Source: Pseudomonadota bacterium
GTDB taxonomy: Bacteria; Desulfobacterota; Binatia; Binatales; Binataceae
Assembly (NCBI GenBank): GCA_021325025.1
Contig: JAJPHZ010000041.1
Span: 1-64,000 of the forward strand
DNA: 64,000 nt
Direction of reading: 5' to 3'
The position numbers were made by a program, and so were the translations under genes. Of the stretch, positions 1-9,010 are shown piece after piece (positions within the stretch are counted from its first letter, which is position 1; the number at the start of each line of letters is the position of its first letter). The notes below the pieces were generated by a model, which was given only the letters and a program-made list of their open reading frames with translations, had not been told where the DNA came from and searched no databases.

Positions 1-87
1 CCCCTGCGGCACAGGGAAGGGGTCGGTACCGTTGCTTCCTTCCGGACCTGGCGGGGTTCGCGACTTTCCCTTGCGCAGGACCCAGCT
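1..87 (-). ncRNA. ffs: Bacterial small SRP RNA (4.5S-like), 3' end at or beyond window edge
   Basis: The minus strand carries the SRP RNA apical core: CAGGTCCGGAAGGAAGCA, with the GGAA tetraloop region and asymmetric loop that bind Ffh. The flanks pair into a long hairpin: CCUGCG-CAAGGGA on the 5' side (about positions 80-68) against UCCCUG-CGCAGG on the 3' side (about 17-4). The fold is short with no Alu domain, as in Gram-negative bacteria. The 5' end is estimated from the pairing, and a few 3' bases may lie outside the window. Confidence 0.9.
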
Positions 88-278
88 ATCAGCGGCGGGC
101 AGCAAGTGCGGAAGCCTGTTCAATTTATATCACAGCGCGGCTCGTGCAACCGCCTCGTCTGCTCATTTAGCCGATCCCGCCGCGCGCTTCCAAATGTCCG
201 GCCACCATCTTCCCACTCATCATTTTCACTCAAGAAGCTTCATGCTTGAATGCCTCGCGGCAGGGAGGATGCGCAATC

Positions 279-1067
279 ATGTCAGACCCGCTTTTTTCAC
301 TGCACGGTAAGATCGCGCTGGTCACCGGCGCCAGCAAGGAGATGGGCCAGGGGGTGGCGTACACGCTGGCCGAGCACGGCGCCGACCTGGCCCTGACCGC
401 ACGCACCGCTGCCCAGCTCGAGGAACTGGCCGCACGCATCCGCAAGCTGGGACGCAAAGCGGTCGCCATCCCGGCCGACCTCAGGAACATCGGCGGGCTA
501 CCCGCGATTGTCGAGCGCACGGTGCGCGAACTGGGCGGTCTGGACATCCTGGTGAACCTGGCCGGCAGCAGCGAATTCGAAGACTTCGGCTGGGCGCTCA
601 ACATGACCCAGCAGCAATGGGATCGGATGGTGGACCTCAACCTCAAGGCGCCGATGTTCCTGTCGCAGGCCGCGGCCCGGGTGATGAAGGAGCGCGGCGG
701 CGGCGCGATCGTCAACATCTCCTCGGGCGTCGCCAACACGCCCGCGCCGCGGATGGCGAATTACGGCGCCGCCAAGGCGGGGTTGGAGAACCTGTCGCGG
801 ACGCTGGCCCAGGAATGGGCCCGATTCGGCATCCGCGTCAACGTCGTGGTGCCCGGGATGGTCGACGTTGAGCACAACCGCAAGGGTATCTACAACACTC
901 CCGAGCGCCGGGAGCGAAACCTCAAGGCCCAGCCGCTGGGGCGCTTCGGTCAGCCGCTCGACATCGCGGGCGCGGTGCTCTACATGGTCTCGCCGGTCGC
1001 ATCATGGGTGACCGGCGCGATTTTAGCCGTCGACGGCGGCAGCACCAACACCCGCCCCTTCGGCTAG
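279..1067 (+). CDS. SDR-family NAD(P)-dependent oxidoreductase
   Basis: Classical short-chain dehydrogenase of 262 aa, which normally interconverts an alcohol and a ketone with NAD(P)(H). Visible motifs are the cofactor-binding TGASKEMGQG (residues 16-25), NLAG (93-96), the structural Asn in DLNLK (121) and the catalytic Ser148/149, Tyr162 and Lys166 (NYGAAK). The C-terminal VTGAILAVDGG is typical of FabG-like members. I use the ATG at 279, about 12 nt after GGGAGG; an in-frame TTG at 246 would only add a non-conserved tail. The gene converges on the amidohydrolase at 1073 with 5 nt between stops. The substrate cannot be read from sequence. Confidence 0.9.
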   Translation: MSDPLFSLHGKIALVTGASKEMGQGVAYTLAEHGADLALTARTAAQLEELAARIRKLGRKAVAIPADLRNIGGLPAIVERTVRELGGLDILVNLAGSSEFEDFGWALNMTQQQWDRMVDLNLKAPMFLSQAAARVMKERGGGAIVNISSGVANTPAPRMANYGAAKAGLENLSRTLAQEWARFGIRVNVVVPGMVDVEHNRKGIYNTPERRERNLKAQPLGRFGQPLDIAGAVLYMVSPVASWVTGAILAVDGGSTNTRPFG

Positions 1068-1072
1068 AAGCG

Positions 1073-2221
1073 TCACAGCCCGTACAGCTCCATCGCGGTG
1101 CGGCCTAAAATCCAGTCCTGCTCCTCCTCGGACAGGCTGTGAATGTTTTTGCGCAGCTCCTTAAGCGGATCCTTGTGGGCGTCGATATGCGGATAGTCGG
1201 TCGCCCACATCATGTGGTTGGCGCCGATGGTTCTGGCGACGTGCGGGATGCTGGCTTCGTCGACGTCGGTGGAAATCCAGCATCGCTGCTTGAAGACCTC
1301 GCTGGGCTTGCGCGTCATGCGGGTGGTGAAAGCGAACAGCTCGAACTTGCCGTCGGCGCGGTCCATCCATCCCGGCACCCATCCGCAGCCGGTCTCCAGG
1401 ATGACGTACTTCAGTCTGGGGAAGCGGTCGAGCACGTTGCCTTGAAAGACGCAGTTCAGATCCATGATCGAGTCTTCGGTCAACTGCATGAAGTAGAACC
1501 AGCGGGGAAGATCTTCGGCGGCGGGCGGTTGATGGGCGGCATGATACAGCCCGCTGCCCAACGAGTCGGAGCGCACCTGAACGTGCGTCGACACCGGCAG
1601 GCCGGCGGCTTCGCACGCCCCCCAGAACGGGTCGTAGTAGGAGTCGCCGTGCGGGATGCCGTTGCAGGGAAAGGGCGTGATGAAGATGCCCTTGGCTTTG
1701 CCCTTGACCCGGTTGACCTCGGCCACGGCCAGACTGACGTCGCGCAGATTGACGTGCGCCACCGCAATCAGGCGTTGCGGATTGACCGAGCAGTAGTCCA
1801 GCAGCCAGTTGTTGTAGGCCCGGCAGTAAGCGGCGGAAAGCTCGGGGTCCTCGCAGTCCCTCTCCCAGGCAATGCCGATGGTGGGATAGAGAATCGCGAC
1901 GTCGATACCCTCGGCGTCCAGTTCCTTGAGCCGGATATGCGGGTCGACCGCGCCCGGCGTGCGTCGGCATCCTTCTTCGTAGCTCACCTTGCCCGGCGTC
2001 ATGATCTCGCGCGGGTCCTGATAGGCGCCGCCGGCCGAAGCCAGCGTGCCGCCGCGCAAAAACGGACTCTTGCGCCCGTCGATCTCGACGTACTCGTAGC
2101 CTTTGCTGTCGACCCGGATGCGTATCGCACGCGGCTTGAACTTTGGCTCCAGATAGCGCTCCCACATGTCGGCGGGTTCCAGAACGTGCCCGTCGGAATC
2201 GACCACCAGCGACGTTGCCAT
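1073..2221 (-). CDS. Amidohydrolase family 2 (TIM-barrel metal-dependent hydrolase)
   Basis: Member of the amidohydrolase_2 / ACMS-decarboxylase-like superfamily (382 aa), which uses a divalent metal to hydrolyse or decarboxylate small organic acids. The N-terminus DSDGHVLEP supplies the D-x-x-H metal site; the C-terminus has STDVDEAS and MWATDYPHID, which carries the conserved metal-proximal Asp. The ATG at 2221 follows GAGGAG by about 10 nt; a longer reading from 2257 lacks conservation. A second member of the same style is at 48829, next to CoA-transferase genes, which suggests a shared catabolic theme. Substrate unknown. Confidence 0.85.
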   Translation of the reverse strand: MATSLVVDSDGHVLEPADMWERYLEPKFKPRAIRIRVDSKGYEYVEIDGRKSPFLRGGTLASAGGAYQDPREIMTPGKVSYEEGCRRTPGAVDPHIRLKELDAEGIDVAILYPTIGIAWERDCEDPELSAAYCRAYNNWLLDYCSVNPQRLIAVAHVNLRDVSLAVAEVNRVKGKAKGIFITPFPCNGIPHGDSYYDPFWGACEAAGLPVSTHVQVRSDSLGSGLYHAAHQPPAAEDLPRWFYFMQLTEDSIMDLNCVFQGNVLDRFPRLKYVILETGCGWVPGWMDRADGKFELFAFTTRMTRKPSEVFKQRCWISTDVDEASIPHVARTIGANHMMWATDYPHIDAHKDPLKELRKNIHSLSEEEQDWILGRTAMELYGL

Positions 2222-2335
2222 TGCTGAATGACTCCTCTCTGAAGCGAGTCTACTCAATGTGGCGCAGGGTTCCAGAGCCCGGGCGGTTCATAAACTGCCA
2301 CGCGAGTTTCAGATTTTGCTGCGGGAATCCCTGGT

Positions 2336-3034
2336 TCAGCCGGGCGGCGGATGGCTGCGGCGGGCAATCTTTACGCCTGCGCCGGTGCGGGCGCGGACTT
2401 TGCGCTCGTAGCGCTCGCGCTCGCGCGCGGCGCGCTGCGCGCCGTGCGTGGCGCGATACCTGCGGCTGGCCATTTTGTTGGCGCATCGATGGCCGCAATA
2501 GGTCTGGTTTTCGCGCGCCGCGAAAAACAGCCGCCGGCAGCTCTCCTCGGCACAGCGCCGCACCCGCAGTGCCGCCTCGACGTTCTCATACAGATCGTCA
2601 AGCGCCACGCGCTGGACCGCATCGATCAGTGTGGCGTCGCGATAGCTCAGCGCGCGCCCGCCTTCCGCGCCCAGGCGCGCGGCGTCGAGGATGACGCTGC
2701 CCGCCTTGTAACGGATCTCGAAGCGGCGGTGGTCGGCGACCGCCTCCAGCAACTGGCGCACGCAGCTGGCCAGCTTCTGCACGCGCACCGCGCCGCGCTC
2801 CAACGCCGCAACCTCCGCGTTGAGCGGCTCGTCGGGCTCCAGGTCCAGCCATCGGCGCAGGTCGTAGACCAGGTTGGGCAAGTCGCCTGGGCGCTGGTGT
2901 TCGAGGTCTTGGAGGCTGGTTGCGGCAAATCCGACCAGCCAAGGAATGATCTCGCCCTTGGGCATCGGCTCGGGTCTGGTGAGAGTAATCGGTCGCTGCG
3001 CGGATTGGTTCTTTTTGAACGGCGTCATTCGCAT
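2336..3034 (-). CDS. CGNR zinc-finger domain protein (ABATE/DUF1470-like), putative regulator
   Basis: Protein of 232 aa. The C-terminal third contains C161-x4-C166 and C180-x3-C184 followed by ANKMASRRYR, matching the CGNR zinc finger that sits after a stress-associated ABATE domain in bacterial transcription regulators. The last conserved block here reads CANK rather than CGNR. The N-terminal 150 residues are helical with DLRRWLDLEPDEPLN, fitting an ABATE-like sensor region. The tail is very basic. It is transcribed alone on the minus strand and its targets are unknown. Confidence 0.7.
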   Translation of the reverse strand: MRMTPFKKNQSAQRPITLTRPEPMPKGEIIPWLVGFAATSLQDLEHQRPGDLPNLVYDLRRWLDLEPDEPLNAEVAALERGAVRVQKLASCVRQLLEAVADHRRFEIRYKAGSVILDAARLGAEGGRALSYRDATLIDAVQRVALDDLYENVEAALRVRRCAEESCRRLFFAARENQTYCGHRCANKMASRRYRATHGAQRAARERERYERKVRARTGAGVKIARRSHPPPG

Positions 3035-3186
3035 CCGCCGGTGTCAAATGCATGTCGAATAGCAAATCCTCTTGCGGGCGGCAATTGCGCTTGGGGGATG
3101 GTGCGTGTCTGGCCATACAAAACTATCGGATGAATATTGCCAGGGGGAGGACGGATGTCTGATGATGCAAGGGTCAGGGCAACGCG

Positions 3187-3792
3187 ATGCAGAGCTCGAA
3201 AGCAGACCGCAGAACCCAGGAACAGCCCGCGAGCGTGCCTCATCGGGTGCGAAGGGAGCGGAAATGGCTGTGGAGACTGCTGTACCTGCTATGGCTGGTG
3301 ACGCCGCTGGTAGCCACGATCATCTCTTTTATCTTTCTGTTCAGGGCAACCGCGCTGGATTTGGCGCCGCTTTTTCGCAGCAGTCGTACCATGAGTACAC
3401 CGCCGATGGACAAAACTTTCCGGCCTCTACCAGTGCGCATTACGGTTGAAATCCGGCTCGTGCCGCAAAACCAGCAACGCTATCCGACCTTTGGCGACTG
3501 GACCTGGAGCGGTTCGCGCCTGGCGCTGCGGCTGAGCCGGGAATTTGCCCTTAGGGACCCGCGTTATGGAGTTCTGCTCCTGACGCATGAACTGGTCGAA
3601 GCACTGCTGTGCCGCAGTGCCGGCATTTCCAGTCCGCAAGTCGACGCTTTTGACATGGCGTTTACGGGCGGCGGTGAGCCGGGCGACGATCCGGCCGCGC
3701 CCTACCATGTGCAGCACCGTGCGGCGGAGGCCGCCGAAAAAGCCCTGGCCGCGCAGTTAGGCGTTGACTGGCGCCGTTATCTTGACGGCTAG
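3187..3792 (+). CDS. Membrane-anchored protein with a phage-type HELVE domain
   Basis: Protein of 201 aa. Residues 1-26 are basic and polar, 27-54 form one hydrophobic membrane segment, and the rest is a compact domain. The domain shows QRYPTFGDW (97-105), an H-E-x-x-E motif at 134-138 followed by a Cys at 142, VDAFDM (152-157) and EPGDDPAAPYHVQH (164-177). From memory this block resembles small uncharacterised proteins common in phage genomes; the HExxE and acidic/His residues suggest a metal site, but no activity is established. Topology suggests the domain lies outside the cytoplasm. The function is unassigned; only the gene call is firm. Confidence 0.6.
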   Translation: MQSSKADRRTQEQPASVPHRVRRERKWLWRLLYLLWLVTPLVATIISFIFLFRATALDLAPLFRSSRTMSTPPMDKTFRPLPVRITVEIRLVPQNQQRYPTFGDWTWSGSRLALRLSREFALRDPRYGVLLLTHELVEALLCRSAGISSPQVDAFDMAFTGGGEPGDDPAAPYHVQHRAAEAAEKALAAQLGVDWRRYLDG

Positions 3793-3870
3793 CTCCTAAG
3801 GCGCCGGCCGCGCGGCTGATGCGATGGCCGGCGCGGGAGCCTTGGATCGACAAAAGGGGGGAAGAAGCTG

Positions 3871-4314
3871 GTGTCATCAGGTGAAGGAACTGGCCGGGGC
3901 GGACGCCACCCGGGCCCCGGCAGTTCCCCCAGCAAAAAGCATCGACCGCCTGCCCGCCTGGACGGGCGGACGTTGCTGCGCGTGGAACAATCCTCCAAGG
4001 AAGGACGCCCGGAGATCTATTCATTGGTTACCACCACGGATTTGGCACTGCTCGCCACGCTGATGCACGATGCTATCAGCCATCTGATGAACGCGATCGA
4101 CAAGGCCGCCAGGGTGCGCGAGCCCATCGATCGCATCGCGAACGCGATGGAAGAAACCGCGGCCGCCGTAAAAGGTGCCCTCAGCGCGTGTCAGGCGCAG
4201 CGCGCGCCGGTGCGGGCCGCCAAAAGCAGGCCCTCGGCGCCGATCGGTGTGCTGGCGCTCAAACCACGCGGCCACCACCGCAGCCGCCATTCAATCCCAA
4301 AGGTGAAAGCTTGA
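3871..4314 (+). CDS. Hypothetical protein, possible
   Basis: A 147-aa reading frame with a GTG start after a G-rich, AAGAAG-containing stretch. The first 45 residues are low-complexity and basic. Residues about 48-105 form a plausible amphipathic helical stretch (LATLMHDAISHLMNAIDKA and later IANAMEETAAAVKGAL). The tail is basic and unstructured. No family was recognised. Only the central helix argues for a real gene; the surrounding 3793-4603 interval contains nothing else I can support. Confidence 0.3.
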   Translation: MSSGEGTGRGGRHPGPGSSPSKKHRPPARLDGRTLLRVEQSSKEGRPEIYSLVTTTDLALLATLMHDAISHLMNAIDKAARVREPIDRIANAMEETAAAVKGALSACQAQRAPVRAAKSRPSAPIGVLALKPRGHHRSRHSIPKVKA

Positions 4315-4603
4315 CGGCTGTTTCAGGTCATCGGTGGCGCGCGCAAGAGCGCCGCTCGCCTATCATGGACGGGCAGGAACCCTCTCCCAATTTCTGATTT
4401 TTCTTTTGCAATAGCGTGGCTGTTTTCGCCGGTGAGAAAGCCGGCCCCGGTGCGAGCGCGCGCCAGTCACTTTCTCGTCCCTCGCACGACCGTTGGCACG
4501 CCGCGGCATCGATGAAATTCGGTTTACGACGCGGCGCGGGGTTCCATTGCGCGCGCGGAGAGTTCACACTTGAGGCAAAGGCCGGCTGTCCGGCCGCAGT
4601 GCT

Positions 4604-5482
4604 ATGGCGTCGAATGCCGATACCCTGACGATTGGGCTGGTCCAGATGACGTGCGTGGAAGAGCCGCGCGTCAACCTGGACAAGGCGATGGCACGCGTGG
4701 AGGACGCCGTGGCGCGCGGCGCGCAGGTGGTCTGCCTGCAGGAACTGTTCGCGTCGCGCTATTTCTGCCAGAGCGAGGATGTCGCCCGCTTCGAGCTGGC
4801 CGAGCCGATACCCGGACCGAGCACGCAGGCGCTGGGGCGGCTGGCCGCGGCGCGCAAAATCGTGATTATCGCCTCGCTGTTCGAGCGGCGCGCCGCGGGC
4901 GTGTATCACAACACCGCGGCCGTTATCGACGCCACCGGGGCGCTTTGCGGGCGCTACCGCAAGATGCATATCCCTGACGACCCCCGCTACTACGAGAAGT
5001 TTTATTTTACGCCCGGGGATTTGGGCTTCCTGGCCCATCCCACCGCCCATGGCTTGGTGGGCGTGCTGGTGTGCTGGGACCAATGGTTCCCGGAGGCGGC
5101 GCGGCTGGTGGCGATGAGCGGGGCGCCGATCATCTTCTATCCGACCGCGATCGGATGGGACCGCAACGAGGTCGCGCAGGTGCGCGCGCGCCAGCTCGCG
5201 GCGTGGGAGACGGTGCAGCGCGGCCACGCGATCGCCAACGGCGTGTTCGTCGCAGCCGTCAACCGGGTCGGGGTCGAGGACGGACTGGAGTTTTGGGGCA
5301 ATTCCTTTGTCTGCGATCCGTTCGGCGAGGTGATCGCACGCGCCAGTACCGCGACCGAAGATACACTCGTCGTGCGCTGCGATCTGAGCCTGGTCGAGCA
5401 GACGCGGCGCAACTGGCCTTTTCTGCGCGACCGGCGCATCGACGCCTACGCCGACCTGACACGCCGTCTGCGTTGCGAATAA
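4604..5482 (+). CDS. aguB: N-carbamoylputrescine amidase
   Basis: Nitrilase-superfamily enzyme (292 aa) that converts N-carbamoylputrescine to putrescine, CO2 and ammonia. The catalytic triad is visible: Glu47 in LQELF, Lys120 in YRKMHIPDD and Cys157 in VCWDQW. The MHIPDDPRYYEKFYFTPGD stretch and FPEAARL are characteristic of the AguB branch rather than generic nitrilases. It is followed after a single base by agmatine deiminase, so the two genes form the agmatine-to-putrescine operon and are probably translationally coupled. Confidence 0.95.
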   Translation: MASNADTLTIGLVQMTCVEEPRVNLDKAMARVEDAVARGAQVVCLQELFASRYFCQSEDVARFELAEPIPGPSTQALGRLAAARKIVIIASLFERRAAGVYHNTAAVIDATGALCGRYRKMHIPDDPRYYEKFYFTPGDLGFLAHPTAHGLVGVLVCWDQWFPEAARLVAMSGAPIIFYPTAIGWDRNEVAQVRARQLAAWETVQRGHAIANGVFVAAVNRVGVEDGLEFWGNSFVCDPFGEVIARASTATEDTLVVRCDLSLVEQTRRNWPFLRDRRIDAYADLTRRLRCE

Positions 5483-5483
5483 A

Positions 5484-6536
5484 ATGACTGCGCTCATCCC
5501 GGCCGCTGTTCGCCGCCGCATGGCCGGTTACCGGATGCCCGCCGAATGGGAGCCGCATCAGGCGACCTGGATGACGTGGCCGCACAATCCCGACACCTGG
5601 CCGGGCAAATTCGAGCCGGTGCCGGCGCAGTATGCCGCCGTGGTCGCGGAACTGTCGCGCTTTGAAACGGTGCGCCTGCTGTTCAAGGATACGGATGCCG
5701 CCGCGCACGCCGAGACCTTGCTGCGCAAGGCCGGCGCGCGCATCGAATCAGTACAGTTTCTGATTCACCCCACCAACGATTCCTGGATCCGCGATTATGG
5801 CCCGATCTTCGTCACCCGAGCCGACGGCGCACGGCTGGCACTGGATTGGAAGTTCAATTCGTGGGGCGAGAAGTACGGCGCTTACGATCTGGACGACGCA
5901 ATTCCGCGCCGGCTGGCGGAGCGATTCGGCTTTGAATGTCTGGAGGTGCCGATGGTTCTGGAGGGCGGCTCGATCGATGTCAACGGGGCGGGGTCGCTGC
6001 TCACCACCGAATCATGCCTGCTCAATCCCAACCGCAATCCCGGCATGAGCAAGGCCGAGGTCGAGGAATATCTGCGCGTCTATCTCGGCGTCGGCAATAT
6101 CCTGTGGCTGGGCGCGGGAGTAGCGGGCGACGACACTGACGGCCACATTGACGACCTGGCGCGTTTCGTCGACCGTGACACGATCGTCACGGTGATCGAA
6201 CGCGATCCCGCCGACGCCAACTACGAACCCCTGGCCGAAAACCTCGCCCGTTTGCGCGCGATGCGCGATCAGGACGGCAGGCCGTTGCGAATCGAAACGC
6301 TGCCGATGCCGCCGGCGCTGCATTTCGAAGGCCAGCGCCTGCCCGCGTCCTACGCCAACTTCTATATCGCCAACGGCGCGGTGCTGGTGCCGACCTTCGG
6401 CTGCGCGACGGACAAAGAAGCTCTGGCGACGCTGGCCCGTCTGTTCCCGGATCGCAAAGTAATTGGTTTTTATTGCCTCGACCTGGTGTGGGGCCTCGGC
6501 ACGATCCACTGCCTGACGCAGCAGTATCCGGCCTAG
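5484..6536 (+). CDS. aguA: Agmatine deiminase
   Basis: Peptidylarginine-deiminase-fold enzyme (350 aa) that converts agmatine to N-carbamoylputrescine and ammonia, the step before AguB. Diagnostic features are the N-terminal MPAEWEPHQATWMTWPHN, EGGSIDVNG, TDGHIDDLARF with substrate-binding acidic and His residues, and the C-terminal GTIHCLTQQ in which Cys343 is the nucleophile. Length matches the family. The ATG lies one base after the aguB stop. Together with aguB this gives arginine-derived putrescine synthesis, although no arginine decarboxylase is in the window. Confidence 0.95.
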   Translation: MTALIPAAVRRRMAGYRMPAEWEPHQATWMTWPHNPDTWPGKFEPVPAQYAAVVAELSRFETVRLLFKDTDAAAHAETLLRKAGARIESVQFLIHPTNDSWIRDYGPIFVTRADGARLALDWKFNSWGEKYGAYDLDDAIPRRLAERFGFECLEVPMVLEGGSIDVNGAGSLLTTESCLLNPNRNPGMSKAEVEEYLRVYLGVGNILWLGAGVAGDDTDGHIDDLARFVDRDTIVTVIERDPADANYEPLAENLARLRAMRDQDGRPLRIETLPMPPALHFEGQRLPASYANFYIANGAVLVPTFGCATDKEALATLARLFPDRKVIGFYCLDLVWGLGTIHCLTQQYPA

Positions 6537-6549
6537 CAGGCAGTGGCGC

Positions 6550-7617
6550 TCAATAGCGCGCCACGATCTCGCGGCCCAGTTCCTCGATTCGCTCGCGGGC
6601 GCCGTCGTTGGGCAGGGAGAAAGCGATCTCATCCAGACCCGCGTCCTCAAGCTCCTTGATCCGTGCGATGAGCTGCTCGCGCGGCGCTGTCATGCTGAAC
6701 GATGCGATCACGTCTGGGGTCAGGAAGCGCTGCTCGCCGGATTTGACGTAGATCATGTGCCCCTCGTGCACTTTCATGTAGCGGCGGTCGGCAGGCAGAT
6801 CGAGTGTGCCGACGTATTCGTCGCGATAGCGCTCATAAATCGGCCGCACAGTGGGAGGAAGCTGTGCAGCCACTGCGGAGGTCTCCCACAGCGCGTGCAG
6901 CGCAACCGCCGCGATCGGCCCCATCTGATCAAGTACGCGCGGGGAGGCCAATGATTCGCCCGGCTTGAGCACGCACACTGCTGCGAACATCGTGGCGGTA
7001 AAATTGTCTAGCGGGCGGCCCGCGCGCTGCGCTGCAGCCCTTACCGCGTCAAGGTTGCGGCGGAAGCCCGCCGCGTCGGACACCGGCGCCATCCAGCCGT
7101 CGCCCACTTCGCCCGCCAGCGCCAGCGCCTTGGGTCCCTGCGCCGCGACGATGATCGGAATCGGCTCTTTGATATTGATGTAGCCGCGATCGGGATGCAT
7201 GAAGCGAATCCATCGCTCGCGCTTGCCCTCGCGGTAAAGCACCTCCTCGCCGCGCAGCAGCGCGCGGCAGATGCGCACGTGCTCGCGCACGTCCGCCAGC
7301 GGCACCGGCGGCAGGCCCATCATGTTGCGCCCGGTAAACCCGCTGCCGATTCCCAGCATCGCGCGGCCCGGCGCAAGCTGGCTGATGGTGGCGATCGAAT
7401 GCGCCGTCACGGGCGCGATGCGATTGCTGGGCACCGCGATGCCGGTTCCGATCTTGATACGTTTGGTGTGCTCTGCCGCCAGCGCCAGCGTCGCGTAGAT
7501 GTCGCTGTAGAGCATCTGCGAGTCGTAAAACCATGCGCTGGAAAAGCCCAGCTCCTCGGCGACCACCAGATCCTTCCAGGCATCGATGCGGGCCGGAAAA
7601 TTCAGTCCGAATTTCAT
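6550..7617 (-). CDS. LLM-class (luciferase-like) flavin-dependent oxidoreductase
   Basis: TIM-barrel bacterial luciferase-like protein of 355 aa, using FMN or F420. The start MKFGLNFPARIDAW, AEELGFSSAWFYDSQ, a central TGIAVPSNRIAPVTAHSIATI and PGRAMLGIGSGFTGR are standard for this family, the last being the phosphate-binding region. I start at the ATG at 7617; the upstream 22 codons are not conserved in character. It faces aguA tail to tail and lies downstream of the metallo-hydrolase gene on the same strand with a 62-nt gap, so the two may be co-transcribed. Cofactor choice and substrate are not determinable. Confidence 0.85.
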   Translation of the reverse strand: MKFGLNFPARIDAWKDLVVAEELGFSSAWFYDSQMLYSDIYATLALAAEHTKRIKIGTGIAVPSNRIAPVTAHSIATISQLAPGRAMLGIGSGFTGRNMMGLPPVPLADVREHVRICRALLRGEEVLYREGKRERWIRFMHPDRGYINIKEPIPIIVAAQGPKALALAGEVGDGWMAPVSDAAGFRRNLDAVRAAAQRAGRPLDNFTATMFAAVCVLKPGESLASPRVLDQMGPIAAVALHALWETSAVAAQLPPTVRPIYERYRDEYVGTLDLPADRRYMKVHEGHMIYVKSGEQRFLTPDVIASFSMTAPREQLIARIKELEDAGLDEIAFSLPNDGARERIEELGREIVARY

Positions 7618-7679
7618 GCCCGAATTAGTAGTCGAACGGCCCGCCTGCCTCAAACGGCATGTGACTGAACGGGCGCAAG

Positions 7680-8963
7680 TCAAAAGCGCCGGCCGCTTTG
7701 CGGCAGCGTGAGCCCGGCCCGGACCGCCGATTCATGGGCCGCGGCGTTGAAGATTCGATAGCTGAGTGTGGATTCCGACTGCGCGGCGCGTGCGGCATAG
7801 ATGCGGGCGCGCGCCGCGTGTACCGACGCGTCCTCGGGTGCCGCCATCGCTGCCCATTCGATCAGATGGCACGCCATCGCCAGCGCTCCTTCTTCCATCT
7901 TCGCCAGGGCACGCTCGACCAGGCGCTCGAATCCGCCCGCCAGTTGCGCGATTTCGCGCGCCTGTTCGGCTTGCGGGGCGGGCTTCAGATGCGCCGGCAC
8001 GCCGTCGTACCATCCGCAATTGACCCGCCACAGGTTGCGCGCGGTGAACTCCGGTTCATCGAAAAGCGGCGCCAGATAGGGCTTGTCGGCGAGCGCGGCC
8101 GGCGGCTTGACGCTGTGAAGCACCTCGTCCAGCGCGGCGCCCTGATTGATCAGCTCGAGCGCCTGATCATGGATCTTGCTCAGGTACTCGGCGGTGTCGT
8201 TGAGCGCCTGACGCACACGGATCGCACCAAAGATCGGGCTGCCATGGCCCGGCAGCAGAATCTCGGCGCCCGTCTTTGCCATCGCGCGCAGCGCCTCCGC
8301 CCAGTCGCGCGCGTAGCGCTGCGTTTTGAGCGGATGGCCCGCGGCGGGCGCAGCCCAGATGAAAAAATCACCCGTGCACAACACTTTGGCGGAGGGAATG
8401 TAGACCCAGCAATGGTCTTCGGTTTCGCCGCGCGCGTGATGGCATTGGAACTTTTCCGCGCCGGCCACGACGTTTAACTGATGGTCGAAATAAGTGTCGG
8501 GATAGACGAAGTCGGTGGGAAAGGCAGCTTCGGCACCAAACACCAGGGCATCGACGCGCCAATGGTACTGCGGCGCGCGCTTGTAGCGATCGAAACGTTC
8601 GGCGATTGCGCGATGGCCCACCACGCGCGGACGCGCGACCCGGTTGCGGCCCGCCTCCGCGGCAACCGGGCCCATCCCGCCCGCGTGGTCCAGATGCCCG
8701 TGGGTGTAGATGACGGTGTGGACGCGCGCGCTGGAGTAACTGCGGACCTTGGCGAGGGTTTCCTCCTGATTGAGATAGCTGCCGCAATCGATCAGGACCA
8801 GGCCTTCGTCGGTCTTGCAGACCGCGAAATTGGCCAGCCATCGGCAAAACGCCACTTTGGGCGCGATCTCTTCCAATTCGCCGGTAGCCGTAAATGGATG
8901 CTGCTCGCGGGTGGTGAGTTCCCCGCGCCACAACTTCTCCGCCGTCTCCCTGATTGCGGTCAT
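7680..8963 (-). CDS. Metallo-beta-lactamase-fold hydrolase with alkylsulfatase-like dimerisation region
   Basis: Protein of 427 aa. The N-terminal half is a metallo-beta-lactamase fold with the dinuclear metal motif THGHLDH (H88, H90, D92, H93), then HARGETEDHCW and LLPGHGSP for the remaining ligands. After residue about 250 comes a helical region including NLWRVNCGWYDGVPAHL, which matches the dimerisation domain of linear alkylsulfatases (SdsA1-like). The C-terminal SCP2-like domain of full-length alkylsulfatases is absent, so this is a short member. It probably cleaves a sulfate or other ester. The ATG at 8963 is preferred over a TTG six bases upstream. Confidence 0.75.
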   Translation of the reverse strand: MTAIRETAEKLWRGELTTREQHPFTATGELEEIAPKVAFCRWLANFAVCKTDEGLVLIDCGSYLNQEETLAKVRSYSSARVHTVIYTHGHLDHAGGMGPVAAEAGRNRVARPRVVGHRAIAERFDRYKRAPQYHWRVDALVFGAEAAFPTDFVYPDTYFDHQLNVVAGAEKFQCHHARGETEDHCWVYIPSAKVLCTGDFFIWAAPAAGHPLKTQRYARDWAEALRAMAKTGAEILLPGHGSPIFGAIRVRQALNDTAEYLSKIHDQALELINQGAALDEVLHSVKPPAALADKPYLAPLFDEPEFTARNLWRVNCGWYDGVPAHLKPAPQAEQAREIAQLAGGFERLVERALAKMEEGALAMACHLIEWAAMAAPEDASVHAARARIYAARAAQSESTLSYRIFNAAAHESAVRAGLTLPQSGRRF

Positions 8964-9010
8964 CGTCAAGCATCAACTCCGGGCAGGCAAGAATGGGCGG
9001 CGCGTCCGGT

